This document shows, one piece after another, positions 51,915 through 58,662 of a DNA stretch of 58,662 nt (within the stretch, counting starts at the first letter, position 1; every line of letters starts with the position of its first letter). This DNA comes from an uncultured Flavobacterium sp. GTDB taxonomy: Bacteria; Bacteroidota; Bacteroidia; Flavobacteriales; Flavobacteriaceae. Below the pieces are notes generated by a model. It was not told where the DNA came from. It ran no database searches and was given only the letters and a program-made list of their open reading frames with translations. The stretch lies in contig CANROJ010000008.1 of NCBI GenBank assembly GCA_947632215.1, forward strand, positions 1 to 58,662. The letters are read 5' to 3'. Both the position numbers and the translations under genes were made by a program.

Positions 51915-52853
51915 CTAACGAATTAATATACTTCGCATCTGAGTTTTATTTCCCTGAAAAATATTTAAATCTACTTTTGACTCTATACCTGGGATAATAC
52001 CTTTCTCACTAAATTGCCAAAAATTCCATTCGGGCTTAATTTGCTCAACAAAAAAATTATAATTAGCTATCCAAAGAATATGATCTGGAAACCATTTCTT
52101 TAAATTATTAGTGTAATAATGTTCACCAGAGTATAGAATAGGCTTCACTTTATAGTGTTTCTCGATAGCATCAATCCATTTTTGCAAACCGATGCGCAAA
52201 GAATCCATACTTTGATCTTTAGGAAGATCTTCAATATCTAACACAGGTGGCAAGTCCCCGTAATTAAGAGTAACAGTATTGATAAATTGACTGGCTTGCT
52301 CTAAAGAATTTTCATCTGGTCTATAATAGTGATAAGCTCCTCGAATAAAATGATTACTACGTGCTGCTTTCCAATTACGCTCAAAAGCTTTGTCCTTCCC
52401 ATCTTTACCCATGGTGGCTCGAATAAAAACAAATTCTACCGCCTTAAGAGAAGCTACAGAATCAACACGCTCCCAATCAATCACACCTTGATAATGCGAC
52501 ACATCAAAACCAAGCATCATATCCTTATGCCTAGAAATAACCTCAACGCTACGCACATCAAAAATAGTTTTTCGCTGTGCGTCATCTGAGCGTTCACTTA
52601 AAAAGTATCTTATACCATCTTTAAAATTAATTCCTAGCCAAACCCCTACTCCCAGAAGGCTAATAATTATCGCAATCCATTTTATACGAGAAAAATAAAT
52701 TTTCCATTTACTTTTTTTATTTCTGCCTCTAGACTTAACGGTAGATTTTCTTTTGACTTTACCTCTTGGAGTAGTAACTCCTTGGGCTGGAGAACTTCGT
52801 ACTTTCTTTATAGCTGAGCTAAGCTGTTTTTGTTTTGGATCAAATTTGGACAT
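51915..52853 (-). CDS. GH25 family lysozyme, membrane-anchored
   Basis: A 312-residue muramidase. Residues 1-45 are basic (RKSTVKSRGRNKKSKWK), followed by one transmembrane helix (IKWIAIIISLLGVGVWLGI), so it is probably anchored with its enzyme outside. The GH25 domain spans ~residues 100-310: MLGFDVSHYQGVIDWERV (catalytic Asp), FVFIRATMGKDGKD, RGAYHYYRPDENSLEQASQF, PPVLDIEDLP (with DxE), HYKVKPILYSGEHYY and ILWIANYNF. The enzyme cuts the glycan backbone of peptidoglycan. The ATG at 52853 is chosen over an in-frame GTG at 52865. The gene is convergent with the OppC-like gene, with a 4-base gap. Confidence 0.92.
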   Translation of the reverse strand: MSKFDPKQKQLSSAIKKVRSSPAQGVTTPRGKVKRKSTVKSRGRNKKSKWKIYFSRIKWIAIIISLLGVGVWLGINFKDGIRYFLSERSDDAQRKTIFDVRSVEVISRHKDMMLGFDVSHYQGVIDWERVDSVASLKAVEFVFIRATMGKDGKDKAFERNWKAARSNHFIRGAYHYYRPDENSLEQASQFINTVTLNYGDLPPVLDIEDLPKDQSMDSLRIGLQKWIDAIEKHYKVKPILYSGEHYYTNNLKKWFPDHILWIANYNFFVEQIKPEWNFWQFSEKGIIPGIESKVDLNIFQGNKTQMRSILIR

Positions 52854-52900
52854 AATAATTCTCACATACAGAATTAAACCGGGAATAAAAATATCTATAA

Positions 52901-53737
52901 TTACTTCTCACTACTATCTAAACGAATAACAGGTACAGGCAGAGGTATATTGTTTAATTTGAATTTTTTATCTATCTCATATCGTATATCACTAGCTATT
53001 CTATCATTATCAAAAGCTTTGTCAATAAAATAGTGTAAATAAAAACGGATCGTACTTTCTGAGAAATCATTCAAAAACACAATACTTTTTGGCTCTTTTA
53101 GCACTTTAGGATGTTTCTCTACACAAGACAGTAAAACAGCTTTAACCAATTCCGGATCTGTACCTATATAAACTCCAACCTCAATCTTAGCACGAACAAT
53201 AGTATCATCATGCGTCCAATTATAAACAACGTCGTCTATAAGTTTTCTATTGGGGATTACTAAGCTTTTTCTGTTTCTAGTCTCAACAATGGTACATCTT
53301 AAAGTAATAGACTGCACACGGGCTACTTCATTATTAATCTGGATCACGTCACCAACATTAAGAGTTTTATCCATAATGATATAGATTCCAGCGATTAGAT
53401 CTTTAAAAATGTCCTGTAAAGCAAAACCTAAGCCAACAAAAATAGCAGCCGAGGTGGTCAAGAAAATAGTAATATCAATACCTATTGCATTTAGAATAAA
53501 GAATATCATAATCAAGTAAATAGAATAATTTACAAAATGTAGTACGGTCTTTAATCTAAGGGCAACATCAGGAGTAGCAATCTTTAAAAATACCTTTTTA
53601 ATAAAAAATAAGGCATAACGAGTTATAATAAAAATAGTTATAACAAACAAAATGGTCCCAACGGTAATAGTGACTGATTTACTAGAGTAAAACTCTATAT
53701 GAAGGAGCTTTACAAAAAAACTTTTTATATTCAACAT
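52901..53737 (-). CDS. MscS family mechanosensitive channel
   Basis: A 278-residue inner-membrane channel that opens on membrane stretch to release solutes under osmotic downshock. Three transmembrane helices (residues ~20-40, 65-90, 95-115) end in the pore helix ITIFLTTSAAIFVGLGFALQDIFKDLIAGIYII, with the typical glycine/alanine packing. The soluble beta/alpha region has VGDVIQINNEVARVQSITLRCTIV, NRKSLVIPNRKLIDDVVYNWT and a C-terminal KFKLNNIPLPVPV. The length matches E. coli MscS (286). A link with the betaine carrier at 19209 is functional only, not positional. Confidence 0.94.
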   Translation of the reverse strand: MLNIKSFFVKLLHIEFYSSKSVTITVGTILFVITIFIITRYALFFIKKVFLKIATPDVALRLKTVLHFVNYSIYLIMIFFILNAIGIDITIFLTTSAAIFVGLGFALQDIFKDLIAGIYIIMDKTLNVGDVIQINNEVARVQSITLRCTIVETRNRKSLVIPNRKLIDDVVYNWTHDDTIVRAKIEVGVYIGTDPELVKAVLLSCVEKHPKVLKEPKSIVFLNDFSESTIRFYLHYFIDKAFDNDRIASDIRYEIDKKFKLNNIPLPVPVIRLDSSEK

Positions 53738-53911
53738 ATTGATTTAATTCCCTAAACAACGTTAGATTACGAATATGATAATACTTATTTCAGATTTAAT
53801 GTGAATTTACAAAAAAAAGCAATACAGATAAAAGACAACAACTAAATACTTAACCTATATAGCTTAGAAGAGCAAATTTATAAACTGTAATAAAACACAA
53901 AGCAGCTCTTA

Positions 53912-53946
53912 AATAAAAAAGCCTCTTCCTAAACAGAAGAGGCTTT
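53912..53946 (-). terminator. Terminator of tRNA-Leu copy 1
   Basis: Minus-strand hairpin with arms AAAGCCTCTTC and GAAGAGGCTTT and a short loop, followed by TTTTTTATTT. It begins 1-2 bases after the tRNA 3' end. Confidence 0.88.
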
Positions 53947-53947
53947 G

Positions 53948-54029
53948 TGCGGGTAAAAGGACTCGAACCTTCACACCTTGCGGCACCAGATCCTAAGTCT
54001 GGCGTGTCTACCAATTTCACCATACCCGC
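53948..54029 (-). tRNA. tRNA-Leu(UAG), copy 1
   Basis: An 82-base class II tRNA with acceptor stem GCGGGTA / TACCCGC, anticodon stem CCAGA / TCTGG and loop CTTAGGA (anticodon TAG, reading CUA and other CUN codons), a long variable arm typical of leucine tRNAs, and the T arm GGTTCGAGTCC. The 3' CCA is not encoded. The sequence is identical to copy 2 at 54185-54266. It has a promoter upstream and terminator downstream. Confidence 0.93.
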
Positions 54030-54071
54030 GATACTAGTTAAGAAACAAAAACTGTTTCTTTTAAGACGTTG

Positions 54072-54101
54072 CAAATATACAGCTACTTTTTAATTGTACA
54101 A
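54072..54101 (-). promoter_or_regulatory. Promoter of tRNA-Leu copy 1 (TTG-N19-TATATTTG)
   Basis: On the minus strand, TTG (54101-54099) is 19 bases before TATATTTG (54079-54072). Both boxes fit the Bacteroidota sigma-A-type consensus at the right spacing. The tRNA 5' end lies 42 bases downstream of the -7 box. Confidence 0.72.
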
Positions 54102-54149
54102 CATAAATTAAAAAAATATCTCGTTTTTTTAGATCAATGCTTCTATAAA

Positions 54150-54183
54150 ATAAAAAAGCCTCTTTCTAAACAGAAGAGGCTTT
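54150..54183 (-). terminator. Terminator of tRNA-Leu copy 2
   Basis: Minus-strand hairpin with arms AAAGCCTCTT and AAGAGGCTTT, the same as copy 1 except for one base, and followed by a T-run. Confidence 0.87.
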
Positions 54184-54184
54184 G

Positions 54185-54266
54185 TGCGGGTAAAAGGACT
54201 CGAACCTTCACACCTTGCGGCACCAGATCCTAAGTCTGGCGTGTCTACCAATTTCACCATACCCGC
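54185..54266 (-). tRNA. tRNA-Leu(UAG), copy 2
   Basis: An 82-base tRNA identical in sequence to copy 1 at 53948-54029, with anticodon TAG and long variable arm. The two genes lie in tandem, 155 bases apart, each with its own promoter and terminator. Confidence 0.93.
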
Positions 54267-54306
54267 GATGCTAGCTAAGAAACTATACCGTTTCTTTAAG
54301 ACGTTG

Positions 54307-54336
54307 CAAATATACAATGACTTTTTTAATGTACAA
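54307..54336 (-). promoter_or_regulatory. Promoter of tRNA-Leu copy 2 (TTG-N19-TATATTTG)
   Basis: The same TTG (54336-54334) N19 TATATTTG (54314-54307) as in copy 1, with the spacer sequence partly changed. The retained spacing supports a working promoter. Confidence 0.72.
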
Positions 54337-54399
54337 GAAAAACTTTATTTTTTTTTATTCTTATGTTTGTGTCTACAAAACAATCTACCTTTATAAAAA

Positions 54400-55788
54400 A
54401 TGAATGATTCAAAAAGTTTTGTTCAAGAAAACAAACAACGTCTTCTAGATGAGTTAATTGAACTATTAAAGATGCCATCTATTAGTGCAGACAGTGCATA
54501 TTCACAAGATGTATTTAATACGGCAGAAGCAGTAAAAGAAAATTTAGAGAAAATTGGATGTGAAAACGTCGAATTATGCGAAACACCAGGATACCCTATC
54601 GTTTATGGTGAGAAGATAATTGACCCGAGTCTACCTACTGTACTTGTTTACGGTCATTATGACGTACAACCTGCAGATCCAATAGAGCTTTGGGACTCTC
54701 CTCCATTCGAACCAGTAATCAAAACAACAGCAATTCATCCAGAAGGTGCTATTTTTGCACGTGGAGCATGTGATGACAAAGGTCAAATGTTTATGCATGT
54801 GAAAGCTGTAGAATACATGATAGCTAATAATACTTTACCTTGCAACGTGAAATTCATGATTGAAGGAGAAGAGGAAGTTGGTTCTGTAAGCCTTGGTTGG
54901 TTCATAAAAAACAATCAAGAAAAGTTAAAAAATGATGTTATTCTAATTAGTGACACTGGGATGATTTCTAACGTACAGCCATCTATTACTACAGGTCTTA
55001 GAGGTTTAAGTTATGTAGAAGTAGAAGTAACTGGACCAAACCGTGATTTACACTCTGGACTATACGGGGGAGCAGTAGCAAATCCTATCAATGTTTTAAC
55101 TAAAATGATTGCCTCATTACATGATCAGAACAACCATATTACAGTACCTGGTTTTTATGATAAAGTACAAGAGCTATCTACTAAAGAAAGAGAACAAATG
55201 GCAAAAAGACCATTCTCTCTTGAAGAGTATAAAAAACATTTAGATATTGAAGATGTATATGGAGAAGAAGGTTATACTACAAATGAGCGTAATTCTATTC
55301 GTCCTACATTAGATGTAAATGGAATCTGGGGAGGTTATACAGGAGAGGGAGCTAAAACTGTTATAGCTAGTAAAGCTTTCGCTAAAATATCTATGCGATT
55401 AGTACCAAACCAAGATTGGGAAGAAATTACAGAACTATTTAAAAAGCACTTCGAAAATATTGCTCCAAAAGGAGTCAAAGTAAAAGTTACTCCACACCAT
55501 GGAGGCCAAGGCTATGTTACCCCAATTGATTTTATTGGCTATAAAGCAGCACAAAAGGCTTACCACGACACTTTTGGAGTAGATCCTATTCCTGTAAGAT
55601 CTGGAGGAAGTATTCCTATTGTAGCCTTATTTGAAGAAGTATTAGGTTCTAAATCAATTATGATGGGCTTCGGTCTAGATAGTGATGCTATTCACTCGCC
55701 TAATGAGCATTTTGGAGTGTTTAATTACTTAAAGGGTATAGAAACAATTCCTTTATTCTATAAATATTACATGGAACTATCCAAATAA
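54400..55788 (+). CDS. M20 family dipeptidase
   Basis: A 462-residue cytosolic zinc metallopeptidase of the carnosinase/PepV-like M20 group that hydrolyses dipeptides. Metal ligands lie in LVYGHYDVQPAD (His, Asp), ARGACDDKGQMFMHVKA (bridging Asp), MIEGEEEVGS (general base Glu and metal Glu) and SDTGMI, with the last histidine in SDAIHSPNEHFG. The lid domain runs from ~residue 190 to 320 (GLSYVEVEVTGPNRDLHSGLYGG). It probably digests dipeptides imported by the POT carriers. A terminator hairpin follows at 55826. Assignment to the family is secure; the substrate preference is unknown. Confidence 0.94.
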   Translation: MNDSKSFVQENKQRLLDELIELLKMPSISADSAYSQDVFNTAEAVKENLEKIGCENVELCETPGYPIVYGEKIIDPSLPTVLVYGHYDVQPADPIELWDSPPFEPVIKTTAIHPEGAIFARGACDDKGQMFMHVKAVEYMIANNTLPCNVKFMIEGEEEVGSVSLGWFIKNNQEKLKNDVILISDTGMISNVQPSITTGLRGLSYVEVEVTGPNRDLHSGLYGGAVANPINVLTKMIASLHDQNNHITVPGFYDKVQELSTKEREQMAKRPFSLEEYKKHLDIEDVYGEEGYTTNERNSIRPTLDVNGIWGGYTGEGAKTVIASKAFAKISMRLVPNQDWEEITELFKKHFENIAPKGVKVKVTPHHGGQGYVTPIDFIGYKAAQKAYHDTFGVDPIPVRSGGSIPIVALFEEVLGSKSIMMGFGLDSDAIHSPNEHFGVFNYLKGIETIPLFYKYYMELSK

Positions 55789-55825
55789 ATTACCTCTTAC
55801 AAAGTAAAGTAAAAGCTGAGTTGTG

Positions 55826-55860
55826 GGCGGAAGAAATTCTTCCGCCTCTTCTTAAGCTTT
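55826..55860 (+). terminator. Terminator after the M20 dipeptidase gene
   Basis: A GC-rich 9-bp stem GGCGGAAGA / TCTTCCGCC with a very short loop, followed by TCTTCTTAAGCTTT. It is the most GC-rich hairpin in the window. Confidence 0.72.
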
Positions 55861-55899
55861 ATTGAATATCTACTAAAAGATATTTTAGACAAGTTAAAA

Positions 55900-57153
55900 T
55901 TATTTTCCTTTATTCTTTTCTTCTATCCAAAGCCCCATATATTTGCTACTTAAAGCTGTATGATGTAAAAAAACAGAAGATAAAAAATTATTTTTACGAT
56001 GCTCGGCTAACTCTAGATATACTTGGGAAATCCAATGATAAAAATCTTGACAAAGTAACTCGGCATTATACTCTTTATTTAATAATTGAGCTGCTTTTGC
56101 TTGTTTTTCTAACCAAACACTCTTGTCTGTATATAAAAGAACAGATTTCTCTATATAATCATGAATATTGTCGGCAATAAACCCAGGCCAGCTAAGGGAA
56201 TCTCCCATAGCCTCAGCTCCAATACTTGAACTTATACTCGGAGTACCTACTTGCATAGCATCAATAAATTTACCTTTAATACCTGCTCCAAAAACAATAG
56301 GAGCCAACATAACTTTAGCCTTTGAAACTACCTCTAAAGCGTCGTGAGCTCTACCATGTATGATAAAGCCTTGTTCTATATTGTGTAATTGCCATACTTT
56401 CTGTGTAGGATATGCCCCATAAATATGCATTTTAACTCCTTTTAACTGCTTGCGCAGAATCGGCCAAATATGCTTTTTAATATATAATACAGTTTGATAG
56501 TTTGGTTCATGGATAAAGTTTCCAATAAATACAAATCCCTCTCTTTGTTCAAAGTTCAACCAATTAAGAGTCTCTAGCTTTGACAAGGGTTTCTCTAAAA
56601 AGGGCAATACAAATAATGTACTAGCTTTTATTGCGAAAACATCTACCAAAAGCTGGTATTCCCATTTGCTAATTAATAGACAAACATCACAGCGCATAAT
56701 ACTAGCCAATTCTCTTTTAGTACGCTCTGAATACAAATATTGATTTAAATCAGTACTATTGTCTTTAAACATTTGCTGTCTTGCATAACGCAAAAAATGT
56801 AAATCCTCTGTATCCAAAATAGTCATTGCATCTGGACATTGCTGTTGAACTCTCCAGCCGTACTGCTCTTCAATCATAAAGCGATCATACATCACAATAT
56901 CGGCATTGAGCTCTTTCAATATTGTATCACTTCTTTGGTCATTAAGCCATAACTCAAAAGTAGAGACTCCAAAGGCAGTTAAGTCATCACTAAACTCACT
57001 GCGTTTAGCAGCACAACCCATAAAAATATCCATTCCCCATTCTTGAAATGTTTTTAAAAGTTGAAGCATGCGCTTTCCTGCAGCAGAGGAATTACTCTCT
57101 GGCCACACTTGAGCGATAATAACAATACGCTTATTTTTAAATACTGTATCCAT
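55900..57153 (-). CDS. Glycosyltransferase (GT-B fold, family 4-like)
   Basis: A 417-residue cytosolic enzyme. The N-terminal half begins IVIIAQVWPESNSSAAGKRM, an opening with the two-domain GT-B pattern, and the C-terminal half has GFVFIGNFIHEPNYQTVLYI and the donor-binding MLAPIVFGAGIKGKFIDAMQVGTPSISSSIGAEAM (the E-rich GT4 site is only loosely kept). It probably transfers a sugar to a surface polysaccharide or lipid acceptor, but no polysaccharide genes are near. I start at the ATG 57153; a longer frame from 57192 has no better support. A TACTTTTG box 4 bases before this ATG suggests a leaderless mRNA. It is divergent from miaE. Confidence 0.85.
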   Translation of the reverse strand: MDTVFKNKRIVIIAQVWPESNSSAAGKRMLQLLKTFQEWGMDIFMGCAAKRSEFSDDLTAFGVSTFELWLNDQRSDTILKELNADIVMYDRFMIEEQYGWRVQQQCPDAMTILDTEDLHFLRYARQQMFKDNSTDLNQYLYSERTKRELASIMRCDVCLLISKWEYQLLVDVFAIKASTLFVLPFLEKPLSKLETLNWLNFEQREGFVFIGNFIHEPNYQTVLYIKKHIWPILRKQLKGVKMHIYGAYPTQKVWQLHNIEQGFIIHGRAHDALEVVSKAKVMLAPIVFGAGIKGKFIDAMQVGTPSISSSIGAEAMGDSLSWPGFIADNIHDYIEKSVLLYTDKSVWLEKQAKAAQLLNKEYNAELLCQDFYHWISQVYLELAEHRKNNFLSSVFLHHTALSSKYMGLWIEEKNKGK

Positions 57154-57157
57154 AGTA

Positions 57158-57165
57158 CAAAAGTA
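57158..57165 (-). promoter_or_regulatory. Candidate -7 box (TACTTTTG) with leaderless start
   Basis: Minus-strand TACTTTTG ends 4 bases (TACT) before the ATG at 57153. GTTGTAC at 57177-57183 may be the -33 part with a 15-base spacer. This would give a leaderless mRNA for the glycosyltransferase. Confidence 0.45.
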
Positions 57166-57214
57166 AGATTTCTTGTAGTACAACACACCCATTTTTAATC
57201 TATATAATATTTAG

Positions 57215-57222
57215 TATTTTTG
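57215..57222 (+). promoter_or_regulatory. Candidate -7 box (TATTTTTG) for miaE
   Basis: TATTTTTG fits TAnnTTTG and lies 17 bases before the miaE ATG. It faces the divergent box at 57158. Confidence 0.45.
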
Positions 57223-57239
57223 CCTAAACGAAATGAATT

Positions 57240-57821
57240 ATGTTAGGACTAAAATTATTGACAGACCCAAGATGGGCAAATATTGCGGAATCTAACTTAG
57301 AAGAGATTCTAACAGATCACTGCTGGTGTGAGCAAAAAGCAGCAACCAATGCAATTACTATAATTGCTTATAACTCAGAACATGCTGATTTAGTAGATGA
57401 AATGACTGATATAGCTATTGAAGAAATGGAGCATTTTAGAATGGTACATCAAATTATAAAAGACAGAGGCTATACTCTAGGTAGAGAACGTAAAGATGAC
57501 TATGTAAATAAGCTTTATAAGTTTTGTAAAAAGGATGGCAGTCGCAACGATGCTTTCATTGATAGATTACTATTTGCTGCAATGATTGAGGCGAGAAGTT
57601 GTGAGCGATTCCGAGTATTACACCAAAACATAAAAGATCCAGAATTAGCACAATTCTACTATGATTTGATGGTATCAGAAGCTAATCACTACACTACTTT
57701 CTTACGCTTTGCTAAAAAATACACAGAAAAAGTAGATGTAGAAAAGAGGTGGAAAGAATGGTTAGAGTTTGAAGGAAACCTAATACAAAGCTACGGAAGT
57801 AAAGAGCATATACATGGTTAA
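57240..57821 (+). CDS. miaE: tRNA-(ms2io6A)-hydroxylase
   Basis: A 193-residue ferritin-like di-iron oxygenase that hydroxylates the isopentenyl group of ms2i6A at position 37 of tRNAs. Helical ligand clusters are visible: DHCWCEQKAATNAIT, NSEHADLVDEMTDIAIEEMEHFRMVHQII (EExxH), EARSCERFRVL and SEANHYTTFLRF. Length matches family members (~190-200). The gene modifies tRNAs that read U-starting codons, so it does not act on the tRNA-Leu(UAG) genes nearby. It ends at a bidirectional hairpin. Confidence 0.92.
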   Translation: MLGLKLLTDPRWANIAESNLEEILTDHCWCEQKAATNAITIIAYNSEHADLVDEMTDIAIEEMEHFRMVHQIIKDRGYTLGRERKDDYVNKLYKFCKKDGSRNDAFIDRLLFAAMIEARSCERFRVLHQNIKDPELAQFYYDLMVSEANHYTTFLRFAKKYTEKVDVEKRWKEWLEFEGNLIQSYGSKEHIHG

Positions 57822-57860
57822 CATTATTTTTACTCACAAGCCACCTCAATGCAGATATAT

Positions 57861-57905
57861 ATAAGCTCCAAATCATAGTAATATGTCTATGGATTTGGAG
57901 CTTAT
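57861..57905. terminator. Bidirectional hairpin after miaE
   Basis: An 18-bp stem with one bulged G (ATAAGCTCCAAATC-ATAG / CTAT-G-GATTTGGAGCTTAT) and an 8-base loop, between convergent genes. The T-run is weak. Confidence 0.7.
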
Positions 57906-57933
57906 GAGAATAAGATCAAAGTTGCTAGTATTC

Positions 57934-58464
57934 TTAAAAATCTAAACCTATTAAGGCTCCGAACCTTACACCTACTTGAGATTTATCTGCATTGATTGCT
58001 TTAGTATTTAAGTAACGTTCATAACCTAAACCAAAGAAAAGCTCATAATTCATTCTTCCATTAAAGTTCCGTTTTAAACCATAAGTTGGAATTACAGATA
58101 ATTTTTCTATTTCTCTATATTTGTAGTCAGTTAGCGATGCCCAGTCTGGTGTATATGAGACACTTAAAGCTAAATAATTAGAAGAATTATACTTTGTGTT
58201 TTTATTTGCAGCTAGTCTTTTATTAATGTTATAATTCCACTTAGGACTTACTTCTATCAAAGTAGAAACAAAAAAATCAGACATATCGATTCCACCTTGA
58301 AGACCAACACTCGTTTTAAACGAAAAATTAGAGGATAAGTCAAATTCATTATATACACGGGCTTCAAATATACCAATCTGTGCTCCGAAAAAAGATTTAT
58401 TTTTACTCTGTGAAAATCCTAAAATAGGTAGTAGAATACACAATAAAAAAATTTGTTTATTCAT
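57934..58464 (-). CDS. Predicted outer-membrane beta-barrel protein
   Basis: A 176-residue exported protein, not recognised. Residues 1-18 (FLLCILLPILGFSQS) are a signal peptide. The rest is alternating hydrophobic beta strands with Gly and Tyr (FFGAQIGIFEARVYNEFDLS, SFKTSVGLQGGIDMSDFF, YELFFGLGYERYLNT) and ends in VGVRFGALIGLDF, a C-terminal strand ending in Phe as in barrel proteins. An eight-stranded barrel like OmpA-type or Bacteroidota outer-membrane beta-barrel domains is likely. It begins 3 bases after the upstream lipoprotein gene's stop, so the two form an operon. No function is known. Confidence 0.78.
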   Translation of the reverse strand: MNKQIFLLCILLPILGFSQSKNKSFFGAQIGIFEARVYNEFDLSSNFSFKTSVGLQGGIDMSDFFVSTLIEVSPKWNYNINKRLAANKNTKYNSSNYLALSVSYTPDWASLTDYKYREIEKLSVIPTYGLKRNFNGRMNYELFFGLGYERYLNTKAINADKSQVGVRFGALIGLDF

Positions 58465-58467
58465 AAA

Positions 58468-58662
58468 TTAAATTTTTAAAGAACGAACACCTATATTTTC
58501 CAATGAGGAATGGTTATTATTTTCTTTTGCTTTTTCATAAAAAGAGCTAAAATCATTTTCTGATTTAAAAGCTAACATATTTACAGAAGTCAGCTTATCA
58601 TTACTATTAATTTCATCATAATCTGAACTACATGACACTAGTAATGTAAATACTAATGTGGT
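58468..58662 (-). CDS. Lipoprotein, partial (cut by window edge)
   Basis: The last 64 codons of a minus-strand gene that runs off the right edge. The visible part, TTLVFTLLVSCSSDYDEINS, is the end of a signal peptide with a lipobox (LLVSC), so only a few N-terminal residues are missing, and the stop is at 58468. The rest (KLTSVNMLAFKSENDFSSFY, EKAKENNNHSSLENIGV) is a charged helical tail. It ends 3 bases before the beta-barrel gene at 58464. A lipoprotein plus a barrel in one operon suggests an outer-membrane pair, but neither is recognised. Confidence 0.7.
   Translation of the reverse strand, partial: TTLVFTLLVSCSSDYDEINSNDKLTSVNMLAFKSENDFSSFYEKAKENNNHSSLENIGVRSLKI

Larger units (their letters stand above)
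53738..54399. other. Intergenic region with two tRNA-Leu units
   Basis: This 662-base stretch holds no protein gene. It carries two nearly identical minus-strand tRNA-Leu(UAG) units, each with its own promoter and terminator. The remaining segments (53738-53911 and 54318-54399) are AT-rich spacers in which I see no other gene. Short open frames covering the tRNAs on both strands are spurious. Confidence 0.75.

Noticed and set aside
53850..54396. Open frames over the tRNA-Leu genes on both strands
   Set aside because: The apparent repeated peptides are translations of the tRNA sequences, a known annotation artefact.
1..58662. Mobile elements, phage genes or CRISPR arrays
   Set aside because: No integrase, transposase, terminal inverted repeat, direct-repeat array or phage structural gene was seen on either strand.

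Overview
The window reads as a chromosomal segment of a low-GC member of the Bacteroidota, most likely Flavobacteriaceae (a Myroides- or Flavobacterium-like organism; the genus is a guess). The signs are a type IX secretion plug protein, a class II HMG-CoA reductase with other mevalonate-pathway genes, Bacteroidota-style promoter boxes (TAnnTTTG) instead of sigma70 boxes, few strong Shine-Dalgarno sites, lipoproteins with relaxed lipoboxes, and a TonB-dependent receptor. I see no phage, insertion sequence, integrase, CRISPR array or rRNA. The content is mostly core chromosome and is well described by known families.

Layout. 1-9.2 kb: an AraC regulator, a small-lipoprotein/YgiB-like/YgiC-like operon, a pentapeptide-repeat protein, an AsmA/DUF748-like envelope protein, an SDR, a WG-repeat protein and a TonB receptor. 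9.4-11.8 kb: two convergent L,D-transpeptidases of different families. 12-19 kb: gpmI, map, a methyltransferase, the T9SS plug protein, apaG and a delta-1-pyrroline-5-carboxylate dehydrogenase. 19-26 kb: a BCCT transporter overlapping a universal stress protein, rsmG, an aspartate aminotransferase, a Crp-like regulator, a pirin and an RluB-type pseudouridine synthase. 26-37 kb: a mostly minus-strand block carrying a UbiA-type prenyltransferase, mevalonate kinase, diphosphomevalonate decarboxylase, a GYDIA-type GHMP kinase and HMG-CoA reductase, interleaved with an LpoB/COG3014 lipoprotein operon and small unknown genes. 37-45.5 kb: dipeptidyl peptidase IV, three tandem POT peptide transporters and a periplasmic thioredoxin. 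45.5-48.4 kb: a surE / small membrane protein / lpxB / NlpC-P60 operon. 48.5-53.7 kb: a Prc protease, an OppC-like permease, a GH25 lysozyme and an MscS channel. 53.9-54.3 kb: two near-identical tRNA-Leu(UAG) units. 54.4-58.7 kb: an M20 dipeptidase, a glycosyltransferase, miaE, a beta-barrel protein and a lipoprotein cut by the window edge.

How the parts work together. Dipeptidyl peptidase IV, three POT carriers, an M20 dipeptidase, P5C dehydrogenase and aspartate aminotransferase fit a peptide- and amino-acid-based lifestyle. The mevalonate genes supply isoprenoid precursors, and the neighbouring UbiA enzyme may use a prenyl product. Two Ldts, LpoB, NlpC/P60 and GH25 give the window an unusually rich set of peptidoglycan genes.

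The most interesting leads are: a shared start-site string (TAnnYTTG-TACT-ATG) at three minus-strand genes that predicts leaderless mRNAs; a long extra domain in the third POT transporter; the GYDIA kinase beside HMG-CoA reductase as candidate phosphomevalonate kinase; the tandem duplication of a complete tRNA-Leu transcription unit; and the extended YgiB/YgiC locus. No wholly new multi-gene system is obvious. All assignments are from reading motifs by eye, without database searches.
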